DNA of 41,370 bases from JAIVHA01 sp965367295 (GTDB lineage: Bacteria > Pseudomonadota > Gammaproteobacteria > DSM-19610). Below are positions 8,038 to 16,692 of this stretch, piece after piece; within the stretch, counting starts at the first letter, position 1; each line of letters begins with the position of its first letter. Location: NCBI GenBank assembly GCA_965367295.1, contig CBDUHN010000031.1, positions 1 to 41,370 on the forward strand, in the 5' to 3' direction. The notes below the pieces were generated by a model. That model was given only the letters and a program-made list of their open reading frames with translations, had not been told where the DNA came from and did no database searches. The position numbers and the translations under genes are program-made.

Positions 8038-9180
8038 ATGCCTTTTCGTCCACGTTATACCGGCCTTATCGACAGGTACCGCGATCGCCTGCCCATTCAT
8101 GATGACACACGCATTATCAGCCTCGGTGAAGGCAACACGCCGCTGATCCGACTGAACAACATTCCGCGTGTGATCGGCAAGGAGGTCGACATCTACGTCA
8201 AGTATGAAGGCCTGAATCCCACCGGCTCCTTCAAGGATCGTGGCATGACCATGGCCGTGACCAAAGCCGTGGAAGAGGGCAGTCGCGCCGTGATCTGCGC
8301 CTCCACCGGCAATACCTCCGCGGCAGCGGCGGCCTATGCGGCCCGCGCCGGAATTACCGCCTTCGTGCTGATCCCGGAAGGCAAGATAGCCATGGGTAAA
8401 CTGGCGCAGGCCATGATGCATGGATCCGTGGTGCTGCAGATCCGCGGCAACTTCGACGCTGGCATGCAGCTGGTGAAAGAAGTGGCGGAAGAGGCGCCGG
8501 TCACCATCGTCAACTCCATCAATCCGTATCGCCTGCAGGGCCAGAAGACCGCTGCCTTCGAGATTGTCGAGGAGCTGGGTCGTGCCCCGGACTACCATTG
8601 TTTGCCCGTGGGCAACGCCGGCAATATCACCGCGCACTGGATCGGCTACTGTGAATATTCGGCAGCTTCCGGCGATCGTGTCACCGAGGCCTGTTCCTTC
8701 TGCAATGGTCACTGTACCTATGCCGGTGGCGCTATCGTCGGCAACCGACCCAAGATGATCGGCTATCAGGCCGCGGGTTCAGCCCCCTTCATGCGTGGCC
8801 ATATGGTGGATGATCCCGATACCGTGGCCACCGCCATCCGCATCGGTCATCCTCAGTCATGGGACCAGGCCTGGAAGGTGCAGAAGGAATCCGGTGGCTG
8901 GTTCGACGAATGCAGTGATGAGGAAATCCTTGCCGCCCAGAAACTGCTGGCCCAGAAGGAAGGTGTGTTCTGTGAACCCGCTTCTGCGACCTCGCTGGCC
9001 GGTGCACTGCGGGACATCAAGTCCGGTAAAATCGCGGAAGGCAGTTCGGTGGTCTGTACCCTGACGGGCCATGGCCTGAAGGATCCGGACACCGCTATCC
9101 AGCAGTCCCAGGGGGGTGTCATCACCATCGATGCGGCACTGGGGCCGGTCAAGGATGCGATTCTCCGCAACATGCAATAG
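8038..9180 (+). CDS. thrC: Threonine synthase
   Basis: The 380-residue fold-type II PLP enzyme converts O-phosphohomoserine to threonine, the step after homoserine kinase. The PLP lysine is K66 in NPTGSFKDRGM. The glycine-rich phosphate loop appears as PVGNAGNITAHW, and GEGNTPLIRL lies near the start. It belongs to the shorter threonine synthase class that lacks the long N-terminal extension of the E. coli enzyme. It follows hom by 24 bases, so the two are probably co-transcribed. A homoserine kinase gene is not in the window. Confidence 0.96.
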   Translation: MPFRPRYTGLIDRYRDRLPIHDDTRIISLGEGNTPLIRLNNIPRVIGKEVDIYVKYEGLNPTGSFKDRGMTMAVTKAVEEGSRAVICASTGNTSAAAAAYAARAGITAFVLIPEGKIAMGKLAQAMMHGSVVLQIRGNFDAGMQLVKEVAEEAPVTIVNSINPYRLQGQKTAAFEIVEELGRAPDYHCLPVGNAGNITAHWIGYCEYSAASGDRVTEACSFCNGHCTYAGGAIVGNRPKMIGYQAAGSAPFMRGHMVDDPDTVATAIRIGHPQSWDQAWKVQKESGGWFDECSDEEILAAQKLLAQKEGVFCEPASATSLAGALRDIKSGKIAEGSSVVCTLTGHGLKDPDTAIQQSQGGVITIDAALGPVKDAILRNMQ

Positions 9181-9230
9181 GGGCGACCGGCCAGGCTGCC
9201 GTTTACCAGCTGCCCTGATTCAAAGGGCTA

Positions 9231-9269
9231 AGGGAGCCACCGATGAATGCAGATAACGCCAAAGAATAA
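9231..9269 (+). CDS. Eight-residue mini-ORF with strong ribosome binding site
   Basis: An AGGGAG ribosome binding site (9231-9236) is followed six bases later by ATG at 9243 and the codons for MNADNAKE, then TAA ending at 9269. It lies in the 180-base spacer between thrC and the RpfE-like gene. It could be a leader peptide for the downstream gene, or chance. Codon content does not point to control by a single amino acid. Confidence 0.25.
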   Translation, partial: REPPMNADNAKE

Positions 9270-9288
9270 CCCTGGTGTTTTATCCGTA

Positions 9289-9329
9289 TTCACCGGTGGT
9301 GAATGATGTCCCGTTACTTCACCATCACC
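9289..9329 (+). promoter_or_regulatory. Mutually exclusive inverted repeats before rpfE-like gene
   Basis: TTCACC (9289-9294) can pair with GGTGAA (9298-9303). The same arm, extended as GGTGGTGAA (9295-9303), can instead pair with TTCACCATC (9318-9326) using one G-U pair. The three-arm arrangement after a mini-ORF resembles an attenuator layout, but there is no T-run after it. Pairing is seen; regulation is inferred. Confidence 0.25.
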
Positions 9330-9360
9330 TCACCAACGAACAGCTGATGCGGGATACCCC

Positions 9361-10398
9361 ATGGCGCTGACACAACTCACCCTGGTGGTGCCCGGTCTGC
9401 TGGGGCCCTTCGCCGGTGATGCGCTCATTCCTGAAATGACAGCCCCCGCACTGCTCAGCTTGCTTAATCGCGCGGTACCTGTTCACAACGCCAGTCGCGA
9501 TGCCTTCGAGTGGTTGTTTTCCCGTTTCGGGATCACAAAATCTCAACAGGGCGACTGGCCGGTCGGACCGGTCGCGGCCCAGCTCGAAACGGGAAACGCC
9601 CGTGAGGGTTACTGGCTGTGCGCCGATCCGGTACACCTGCGGCCCGATCGCAGCCACCTGATCCTGTTCGGTCCGGAACCGCTGGCCATCCAGCAGGCAG
9701 AGGCCGATGCACTGGTGCAGAGCTTCAATGCACTTTACCAGGCTGATGGCTGGCAACTGTTTGCACCGACCCCTGATCGCTGGTATCTGCGGATTCCGGA
9801 TGCACCCCATATTCAGACCACACCATTGTCACAGGTAATCGGCCGGGACATTGATGCCCATCTGCCGAGTGGGCCAGAGGCACGACGCTGGCATGGGCTG
9901 CTGAATGAAGTCCAGATGCTGCTGCACAGCCATACCGTGAACGAACAGCGTCTGGCGCAGGGCCAGCCCGCCATCAATAGTTTGTGGTTGTGGGGCGGTG
10001 GTTTTCTGCCCGATGTGCAGCCACCTGCAGAATCCTGGGGATACAGTGATAACGTGCTGGTCAAGGGGCTCATGCAGGTGGCAGGCATGCCCGCGATATC
10101 CTCTCCCGGCGATGCTTTGGAACACTGGTTGCCGGAGCAACTTGTGCGAGGCCCGGGACTGGTGATGCTCGAATCCTGCCAGCGAGCACTGCAGTACGGC
10201 GATTTCGGAAAATGGCAGCAGGCGCAGGAACAGATGGAACGACAATGGTGGCAACCCCTGCTCGGACTGCGTGAACAGCAACAGCTGCAGTCTTTTACGA
10301 TTTATCCCCTGGCGGGAAACAGCTACCGGCTTGGCAAACGGCATTGGCGGGAAGGTTGGCGACGTAAACGCGGTTGGGAGTATTTCAGGGCCGAGTAA
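9361..10398 (+). CDS. RpfE-type conserved protein (COG4255-like)
   Basis: The 345-residue soluble protein has no signal peptide. It resembles the conserved family found next to recJ in beta- and gammaproteobacteria, called RpfE in Xanthomonas and sometimes annotated as phosphoglycerate mutase-like. Family-typical segments are the N-terminal LVVPGLLGP, REGYWLCADPVHLRPDRSHL, DRWYLRI, and the late INSLWLWGGGFLP. I see no complete catalytic motif, so a mutase activity is not supported from the sequence alone. It stands 154 bases before recJ on the same strand. In Xanthomonas, recJ, prfB and lysS lie beside it, which strengthens the identification. Function unknown. Confidence 0.8.
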   Translation: MALTQLTLVVPGLLGPFAGDALIPEMTAPALLSLLNRAVPVHNASRDAFEWLFSRFGITKSQQGDWPVGPVAAQLETGNAREGYWLCADPVHLRPDRSHLILFGPEPLAIQQAEADALVQSFNALYQADGWQLFAPTPDRWYLRIPDAPHIQTTPLSQVIGRDIDAHLPSGPEARRWHGLLNEVQMLLHSHTVNEQRLAQGQPAINSLWLWGGGFLPDVQPPAESWGYSDNVLVKGLMQVAGMPAISSPGDALEHWLPEQLVRGPGLVMLESCQRALQYGDFGKWQQAQEQMERQWWQPLLGLREQQQLQSFTIYPLAGNSYRLGKRHWREGWRRKRGWEYFRAE

Positions 10399-10552
10399 CC
10401 GGCGAGCCGCATGGGGGCAACGGCTTTGCGTGTGGCGGGAGTCGATCGCCCGCTCCCGGCATTTCCCGACCACCTATCAGGGTGAATGGCTGGCGATGGA
10501 TGCGGCATAATGCAGACTTCACCAGATAGCCATATCGGGCCAGGATTATTGT

Positions 10553-12289
10553 ATGGGTCATCGCATCGTGCGGCGTGTTACCGGCACCGACATCAGTCAC
10601 TTGCCTTCGGTGCTTCATCCGGTGTTGCGGCGGGTCTATGCAGGACGCAGCATAGCCTCAGCCGAGGAACTGGATACCGGTCTGCAGGGTTTGCTTCCCC
10701 TCGATCAACTGGGTGGTCTGCCGCAGGCCGTGGACCTGCTCGAACAGGCGCTGCAGGATCAGCAACGCATCCTCATCGTCGGCGATTTCGATGCCGACGG
10801 TGCCACCAGCAGCGCCCTGTCGGTACGTGCGCTGCGCATGCTCGGGGCACGGCATGTGGATTACCTGGTACCGAACCGGTTTGAATACGGGTATGGCCTG
10901 ACACCGGAAATCGTCGAGGTGGCGGCGCAGCGGACACCGGATCTCATCATGACCGTGGATAACGGGATTTCCAGCATCCAGGGGGTGGCAGCGGCCAGGG
11001 CACGGGGCATCCGGGTGCTGGTGACGGATCATCACCTGGCGGGTAACGAACTGCCGGCCGCGGATGCCATGGTCAATCCCAACCTGCCCGGCGATGCCTT
11101 TCCCAGTAAAAATCTTGCCGGTGTCGGTGTGGCCTTTTATGTGCTGCTGGCATTGCGCGCCCGTCTGCGCGAACGCAACTGGTTTGCGGAACAGGGCATC
11201 GCGGAACCGAACCTGGCCCGGTTGCTGGACATCGTGGCGCTTGGCACCGTGGCCGATGTGGTACCGCTGGATCACAACAACCGCATTCTCGTACAGCAGG
11301 GACTGGCGCGTATCTGTGCCGGCCAATGTGTGCCAGGTATCAAGGCGCTGATCGAGGTCGCGGGCCGCAACCCGGCACGACTGGTGGCCAGTGATCTCGG
11401 CTTTGCCGTGGGACCGCGTCTCAATGCGGCAGGGCGTCTGGAGGACATGGCGCGCGGTATCGAATGCCTGCTGACGGATGATCCTGCCGTGGCCCGCCAG
11501 ATGGCCGAGGAACTGGATGCCCTGAATCGTGAACGACGCGAGATCGAGGCGGATATGCAGGCGCAGGCAATGACCAGCCTGGAACAGCTTCAGCTCGATG
11601 AGGAAAGTTTGCCGATTGGCTTGTGCCTGTTTGATCCCGAATGGCATCAGGGCGTGATCGGTATTCTGGCCTCCCGCATCAAGGAACAGGTGCATCGCCC
11701 CGTGATCGCCTTTGCCGATGCGGGTAATGGTGACATCAAAGGGTCGGCCCGTTCGGTACCGGGGGTGCATATTCGCGATGTGCTCGACTCGGTGGCCACC
11801 CGCCACCCGGGCATGATCAGTAAATTCGGCGGTCATGCCATGGCGGCAGGATTGTCATTGCCACTGGCTCACTATGCCGATTTTCAACAGGCCTTTGCCG
11901 CAGAGGTGGCGGCCCACTTGAGTGAGGACGATCTGCATGGAGTACTACAGAGCGACGGGGAGCTTTCGGAACAGGAACTGGATCTTGAACTGGCCGAGGC
12001 CCTGCGCAGTGGCGGGCCATGGGGACAGGGATTCCCCGAGCCTTTGTTCGACGGGCAGTTTGAAGTGCTGGAACAGCGCATTGTCGGCGAGAAGCATTTG
12101 AAAATGCGGGTACGGCTGGCACAGGGGCGCCGCTCCCTGGATGCCATTGCCTTTTTTCAGGCAGAACATGCGGATCTGGTACCGGGTGAACGGGTACGGC
12201 TGGCCTATCGGCTGGACGTCAACGAGTTTCGCGGCGTGCGCTCCGCGCAATTGATGGTGACGTACGTGGAGCGTACGACAACCCCGTGA
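10553..12289 (+). CDS. recJ: Single-stranded-DNA-specific exonuclease RecJ
   Basis: The 578-residue 5'-3' exonuclease of the DHH family acts in RecF-pathway recombination, mismatch repair and base-excision repair. The metal-binding motifs are present in order: DFDADG (78-83), VDNG (135-138) and TDHH (158-161). The DHHA1 part has GPRLNAAGRLEDM and SKFGGHAMAAGL, and the C-terminus is an OB-fold ending in GVRSAQLMVTYVE. The ATG is preceded by AGGA about 10 bases upstream. Length is normal. A strong hairpin terminator follows the stop at 12302-12332. Confidence 0.97.
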   Translation: MGHRIVRRVTGTDISHLPSVLHPVLRRVYAGRSIASAEELDTGLQGLLPLDQLGGLPQAVDLLEQALQDQQRILIVGDFDADGATSSALSVRALRMLGARHVDYLVPNRFEYGYGLTPEIVEVAAQRTPDLIMTVDNGISSIQGVAAARARGIRVLVTDHHLAGNELPAADAMVNPNLPGDAFPSKNLAGVGVAFYVLLALRARLRERNWFAEQGIAEPNLARLLDIVALGTVADVVPLDHNNRILVQQGLARICAGQCVPGIKALIEVAGRNPARLVASDLGFAVGPRLNAAGRLEDMARGIECLLTDDPAVARQMAEELDALNRERREIEADMQAQAMTSLEQLQLDEESLPIGLCLFDPEWHQGVIGILASRIKEQVHRPVIAFADAGNGDIKGSARSVPGVHIRDVLDSVATRHPGMISKFGGHAMAAGLSLPLAHYADFQQAFAAEVAAHLSEDDLHGVLQSDGELSEQELDLELAEALRSGGPWGQGFPEPLFDGQFEVLEQRIVGEKHLKMRVRLAQGRRSLDAIAFFQAEHADLVPGERVRLAYRLDVNEFRGVRSAQLMVTYVERTTTP

Positions 12290-12301
12290 TGAGGAACGAA
12301 G

Positions 12302-12332
12302 CCCATGCCCGGGACCGGGCATGGGTGTTTTC
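12302..12332 (+). terminator. Rho-independent terminator after recJ
   Basis: CCCATGCCCG (12302-12311) pairs perfectly with CGGGCATGGG (12316-12325) around a GGAC loop and is followed by TGTTTTC. It lies 12 bases after the recJ stop, and the convergent sorting-signal gene ends just beyond it. Confidence 0.8.
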
Positions 12333-12342
12333 AAGGTAATGA

Positions 12343-13011
12343 CTAGCGGCGGCGCAGCAGGCCGACCAGGGCCAGCAGACCGGAACCGAACAGCCACAGG
12401 GCGGCGGGCACCGGAACCACCTGTACATTGTCCAGGCCACCGCCGGTAACGCCATCGAACAATCGAACACCGGAGATCACCATCACCAGGTCGTTATAGT
12501 CACGATCACCCAGGCCCATATAGTCTTCCCAGGCAAGCACATAGCTGCCGGTAAATTCGCCGCCGGTGACCAGCCAGGAAACCAGGTGGTCGTCACCGAA
12601 GTTATCGGAAGCCAGCGAACTCCAGGTCGGGGTATTGCTGGTTGCCAGGGCGAAGCGGAACGGGTTGTTCTGATCCGGGATGTCGATGCTGCCGGTGGAC
12701 TGGCTGTCCGGCCGATCGATGATGGAAGTGAACAGGTCGTTGCTGTCGAGATATCCAAAATTGTGGACAAACCGGGCATGTTTACCGATCGAGAAAATAT
12801 CGAGGGTACCACTTGCCTGCCACAGCCCATCCAGGTCATCGCTGATCCGGCTCAGGTTTCCCAACCCGAAGAAGTCGGCCAGGATTCCGTCTCCGGTTTC
12901 CAAACTCGGTTCACTGGATGAAGCGGGTCGTATGGTAGTGGCGTGCGCGGGCAGGAATCCTGCGGCAACGGATATAAAAATGCTAACAATTATTGCGGTT
13001 AGCGGTCTCAT
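12343..13011 (-). CDS. Secreted DUF4114-like protein with PEP-CTERM/VPLPA-type sorting signal
   Basis: The protein is about 222 residues from the ATG at 13011, which has GGGAGAAG upstream. A Sec signal peptide (residues 1-24, ending PAHA) leads to a mature domain containing AWEDYMGLGDRDYNDLVMVI. This is the Asp-rich signature seen in DUF4114 proteins and probably a calcium site. The C-terminus VPVPAALWLFGSGLLALVGL plus RRR is a tripartite sorting signal: motif, transmembrane helix, basic tail. Such signals are known to be processed by exosortases in bacteria that make exopolysaccharide; no exosortase gene is in the window. It interrupts the recJ-prfB neighbourhood and lies next to an AT-rich gap. 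Biological role unknown. Confidence 0.85.
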   Translation of the reverse strand: MRPLTAIIVSIFISVAAGFLPAHATTIRPASSSEPSLETGDGILADFFGLGNLSRISDDLDGLWQASGTLDIFSIGKHARFVHNFGYLDSNDLFTSIIDRPDSQSTGSIDIPDQNNPFRFALATSNTPTWSSLASDNFGDDHLVSWLVTGGEFTGSYVLAWEDYMGLGDRDYNDLVMVISGVRLFDGVTGGGLDNVQVVPVPAALWLFGSGLLALVGLLRRR

Positions 13012-13495
13012 TTTGAACTTCTCCCAGTGGCGTTGTATTACCGTGATAAGCAATCGAATCTGTCACGGCACTTGAATTTATATTTATGCCCATGCCGGTA
13101 TCGCGGTGGCGCGGGGTTCTATACCAAATCTAATGTGCAAATATCAGGCCAAAAAAAATATAAATTTAAAAAACAGGGTATTAGAGAATTTCATGGGTGG
13201 TGGTGGGAGGGTTATGCGTGAAAACGTAAAAATAACCGACAATCTGCTTGTGGGGAGGTGGGTAATCCGCTGTAACCGATTGATAATCAGCCTTGCGAAT
13301 CCGGGTTAAATCGTATCAGAGGCATTACGCCCCCTAGTATAATAGAGCAAGGGCGCCTGACGCTTATTGGCAACTCATTATTATATAAACAAAAACTAAT
13401 ATTAGTCTCGTTTTCATTAAACTGTAATAACTACCGACAGGTGCGGTTCTCTTATTCAGTCTGTATAACGGCGAAAACGATAATGCTGGAAAAAT
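13012..13495. other. AT-rich intergenic gap between divergent genes
   Basis: This 484-base stretch has no supported gene. It is markedly more AT-rich than its surroundings, especially 13125-13200 (A-runs) and 13370-13430. It must hold the promoter of the sorting-signal gene on the minus strand and that of the DUF2835 gene on the plus strand. I looked for a sigma-54 site upstream of the minus-strand gene and found no convincing one. The short frames inside it have no family resemblance. Confidence 0.6.
13338..13343 (+). promoter_or_regulatory. Possible -10 box (TATAAT) upstream of DUF2835 gene
   Basis: A perfect TATAAT lies about 150 bases before the DUF2835 start. No good -35 box stands 16-18 bases upstream, so this is a weak prediction; it would give a leader of roughly 145 bases. 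Confidence 0.3.
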
Positions 13496-13714
13496 ATGGC
13501 TGAATTTCGCTTTTATCTGAAACTCTCCCGGCATGATTACCTGCGTTACTATCAGGGAAACGCCAGGGCAATCCTGGTTCATACCCGCGATGGTCGAAGG
13601 GTGCAGTTTCCGGCCTCCGCGCTGCGCCCCTTCGTGACCCACGATGGCATTGAAGGTGAGTTTGTATTGATGATCAACGATCAGCACAAGCTGGTGGACC
13701 TGCGCAGGCTCTGA
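13496..13714 (+). CDS. DUF2835 family protein
   Basis: This is a 72-residue small basic protein of the DUF2835 family, found in gammaproteobacteria. The family pattern is clear: LKLSRHDYLRYYQGNARAIL, then DGRRVQFPASALRPFVTHDG, and a C-terminal HKLVDLRRL. It has no signal peptide or membrane segment. Function is not known. It is 130 bases upstream of prfB on the same strand. Confidence 0.88.
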   Translation: MAEFRFYLKLSRHDYLRYYQGNARAILVHTRDGRRVQFPASALRPFVTHDGIEGEFVLMINDQHKLVDLRRL

Positions 13715-13844
13715 GGCGTTTTCTGAATACACTGCATAAGCGGTTGAAGTCCTGTAGAAATTCCAGTGGCTTCGGGTGGCGTGAAGGCGCTTGCGGTAGT
13801 ATCATGGCGCGCTTGTTTCGAGCCCTTTCCCAACGACGTGAATC

Positions 13845-14943
13845 ATGCTGGAAATCAATCCCATTCAGAATCAGATCAAAGACCTCCAAGGGCGTTCCGA
13901 GTCCCTGAGGGGGTATCTTTGACTTCGAAACCAAGCAGGAACGCCTGATCGAGGTCAGCCGCGAGCTGGAAGACCCCGCTATCTGGAATCAACCGGAACG
14001 GGCCCAGGAACTGGGGCGCGAACGGGCGCGCCTGGAGGAAGTGGTGGAAACCCTGGCCAGTCTTTCCCAGGGGCTGGCCGATGCCAGTGAGCTGCTGACC
14101 CTGGCCGCCGAGGAACAGGATGAAGACACCCTGGAATCGGTGATCGACGATCTCGCCCGCATGACACGGGATGTGGAAGGCCTGGAATTTCGTCGCATGT
14201 TCTCAGGCGAAATGGACGAGGCCAATGCCTTTCTGGATATCCAGGCCGGTTCCGGCGGCACCGAAGCCCAGGACTGGGCGGAAATGCTGCTGCGCATGTT
14301 CCTGCGCTGGGCGGAACGACGCGGCTTCAAAACCGAGATCATCGAGGCGTCTGCGGGAGAAGTGGCGGGCATCAAGAGTGCCACGGTGCGTGTCGAAGGT
14401 GCGTATGCCTATGGCTGGCTGCGTACTGAAACCGGCGTGCATCGCCTGGTACGCAAATCGCCCTTCGATTCCGGCAACCGCCGCCATACCTCGTTCGCCT
14501 CGGTATTTATCTCGCCGGAAATCGATGATGATTTCGAAATCGAGATCAACCCGGCCGATCTGCGGGTCGATGTATACCGCGCCAGCGGTGCCGGTGGGCA
14601 GCACGTCAACCGGACCGAATCGGCGGTGCGCATCACCCATGAGCCAACGGGTATCGTGGTGCAGTGCCAGAACGACCGCTCCCAGCACAAGAACCGAGCC
14701 ACGGCGATGAAGCAGTTGAAGGCCAAGCTCTATGAGCTTGAAATGCAGAAACGTCGTGCCGATCAACAGACCGTCGAAGACAGTAAATCGGATATCGGCT
14801 GGGGTAGTCAGATCCGTTCCTACGTACTGGATCAATCGCGCATCAAGGATCTGCGCACCGGCGTCGAGGTCGGTAACACCCAGGCCGTGCTGGACGGCGA
14901 TCTGGATCAATTCATCGAGGCAAGCCTGAAGAGCGGTCTATAA
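13845..14943 (+). CDS. prfB: Peptide chain release factor 2, with programmed +1 frameshift
   Basis: RF2 terminates translation at UGA and UAA. The gene is read in two frames. Codons 1-25 run from ATG at 13845 to CTT at 13917-13919, then an in-frame TGA lies at 13920-13922. Ribosomes slip +1 on CTTTGAC and continue from GAC at 13921 to the stop at 14943, giving 365 residues, the same as E. coli RF2. The slip site has the standard parts: AGGGGG just upstream, the CTT TGA stop at codon 26 and a following C. The product shows the anticodon-like SPF tripeptide (RKSPFDSG) and the GGQ loop (RASGAGGQHVN) that triggers peptide release. The residue before SGAGGQ is Ala, as in most bacteria. A simple gene finder would report only the second part. 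Confidence 0.97.
13909..13923 (+). promoter_or_regulatory. RF2 autoregulatory frameshift site
   Basis: The site reads AGGGGG-TAT-CTT-TGA-C. The internal Shine-Dalgarno-like run lies three bases before the slippery CTT, and TGA is codon 26. When RF2 is scarce, termination at TGA is slow and the ribosome shifts +1 to make full-length RF2. This is a known feedback loop, and every element is present here. Confidence 0.95.
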
Positions 14944-14968
14944 CGTTTTTTGAATGGGCCTGACGTGG

Positions 14969-14985
14969 AGCGGAATTTTTCCGCT
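14969..14985 (+). terminator. Short hairpin between prfB and lysS
   Basis: AGCGGAA (14969-14975) pairs with TTCCGCT (14979-14985) around a three-T loop. It is followed by a pyrimidine-rich stretch but no T-run. It may be a weak terminator or an intra-operon processing hairpin. Confidence 0.35.
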
Positions 14986-15020
14986 TCCCTACATCTTATT
15001 AACCGGTAAAGATCACGATC

Positions 15021-16517
15021 ATGAGCGACGAACAGCAGCTGGACGAAAACAAACTCATTGCCCAACGGCGCGAGAAGCTGAAAGAGCTGCGGGCCAGCAC
15101 CGATATCCCATTTCCCAATGATTTCCGTCGCAATGTCACCGCAGGCGAGCTGCATGCGGAATACGATGAGCATGATGCCGAATCCATTGAGGCCAATCCG
15201 CGTCGGGTGTGTGTGGCCGGGCGCATGATGGCCAAACGGGTGATGGGCAAGGCCAGCTTTGCCACCCTTCAGGATATGTCCGGGCGCATCCAGCTGTTCC
15301 TGCAACGCGATGCCCTGCCCGAGGGTGTGTATCAGCAGTTCAAGGGCTGGGATATCGGCGACATCGTCGGTGCGGAAGGTGTTATGTTCAAGACCAAGAC
15401 CGGCGAACTTTCCATCAAGGTCGATGGTCTGCGCCTGCTGACCAAATCCCTGCGCCCGCTACCGGAGAAATTCCATGGTCTCAGTGACCAGGAAACCCGC
15501 TATCGTCAGCGCTATGTGGATCTGATCATGAACGAGGTGTCGCGCAAGACCTTCGCCACGCGCAGTCGTATCGTGCAGTTCATTCGCAACTTCCTCAACG
15601 AGCGCAATTTCCTCGAAGTGGAAACCCCCATGATGCAGGTGATCCCCGGTGGCGCAGCAGCGCGGCCCTTTGTCACCTTTCATAATGCACTGGATATGGA
15701 TCTGTTCCTGCGCATCGCACCGGAGTTGTATCTGAAACGCCTGGTGGTGGGAGGATTCGAGAAGGTCTATGAGATCAACCGCAACTTCCGCAATGAGGGG
15801 CTGTCCACGCGGCATAACCCCGAATTCACCATGCTGGAATTCTACGAGGCCTATGCCGACTACAACGATCTGATGGATCTCACCGAGGAATTGCTGCGCA
15901 AGCTGGCGCTGGACGTGATCGGGGATACTCAGGTCAGTTGTCAGGGCGAGGTGTACGATTTTGGCAAACCTTTCGCCCGCATGTCGGTGAAAGAGGCGAT
16001 TTTGCATTTCAATCCGGATATTCAGGCGTCACAGCTGGAGGATCTCGCTGCGGCCCGTGCATTGGCAGAAGGCCTGGATATTCATATCAAGGACAGTTAC
16101 GGACTCGGCAAGATCCAGATCGAGATTTTTGAAAAGACTGCGGAGCACCGTCTCAAGGATCCGACCTTCATCACCGCCTATCCCACCGAGGTGTCACCGC
16201 TGGCACGTTGCAATGATCTCGATCCCTTCGTGACCGATCGTTTTGAATTCTTTGTCGGTGGTCGTGAAATCGCCAATGGTTTCTCCGAGCTCAATGATGC
16301 GGAGGATCAGGCCGAGCGTTTCCGCAAGCAGGTGCAGGACAAGGAGGCGGGTGACGAGGAGGCCATGCATTACGATGCCGATTTCGTGCGTGCCCTGGAA
16401 CATGGCCTGCCGCCGACCGCAGGCGAGGGGATTGGTATCGATCGGCTGGTGATGCTGTTTACTGATTCTGCCTCTATCCGGGATGTGCTGCTGTTCCCGC
16501 ACATGCGGCCGGAATAG
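15021..16517 (+). CDS. lysS: Lysyl-tRNA synthetase (class II)
   Basis: The 498-residue enzyme charges tRNA-Lys with lysine. An N-terminal OB-fold anticodon-binding domain (around residues 60-150, VAGRMMAKRVMGKASFATLQD) precedes the class II catalytic core. Motif 2 is YEINRNFRNEGLSTRHNPEF and motif 3 is GEGIGIDRLVMLFT. Length is normal for the bacterial class II enzyme. It lies 77 bases after prfB, an adjacency conserved across proteobacteria including E. coli (prfB-lysS). The ribosome binding site is weak (GGTAAAG). Confidence 0.97.
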   Translation: MSDEQQLDENKLIAQRREKLKELRASTDIPFPNDFRRNVTAGELHAEYDEHDAESIEANPRRVCVAGRMMAKRVMGKASFATLQDMSGRIQLFLQRDALPEGVYQQFKGWDIGDIVGAEGVMFKTKTGELSIKVDGLRLLTKSLRPLPEKFHGLSDQETRYRQRYVDLIMNEVSRKTFATRSRIVQFIRNFLNERNFLEVETPMMQVIPGGAAARPFVTFHNALDMDLFLRIAPELYLKRLVVGGFEKVYEINRNFRNEGLSTRHNPEFTMLEFYEAYADYNDLMDLTEELLRKLALDVIGDTQVSCQGEVYDFGKPFARMSVKEAILHFNPDIQASQLEDLAAARALAEGLDIHIKDSYGLGKIQIEIFEKTAEHRLKDPTFITAYPTEVSPLARCNDLDPFVTDRFEFFVGGREIANGFSELNDAEDQAERFRKQVQDKEAGDEEAMHYDADFVRALEHGLPPTAGEGIGIDRLVMLFTDSASIRDVLLFPHMRPE

Positions 16518-16636
16518 ATGGACTGTCCGTGTGTCCTGATCAATTCAGGCCTACAACAGCCCCCTGTACCCAAACCCCGTAACTTGTCCCCAATAGATCC
16601 GGATTTATTCGGTCAATGTCGCGCCATATAGACAAG

Positions 16637-16656
16637 GGCCCGAATGAATCCGGGCC
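16637..16656. terminator. GC-rich hairpin between convergent lysS and ygfZ
   Basis: GGCCCG (16637-16642) pairs with CGGGCC (16651-16656) around an 8-base loop in the 175-base convergent gap. There is no T-run on either side, so terminator function is uncertain. Confidence 0.35.
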
Positions 16657-16692
16657 AGCAGGCTACAGGATTCGCTACTCCGGATCAGCCAG

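Noticed and set aside
13012..13120. Possible sigma-54 promoter for the sorting-signal gene
   Set aside because: A TTGC-like -12 element is present on the minus strand, but the GG at -24 is missing at the required spacing.
13054..13309. Short plus-strand frames in the AT-rich gap
   Set aside because: No ribosome binding site or family pattern; low-complexity Lys/Asn content follows from base composition.
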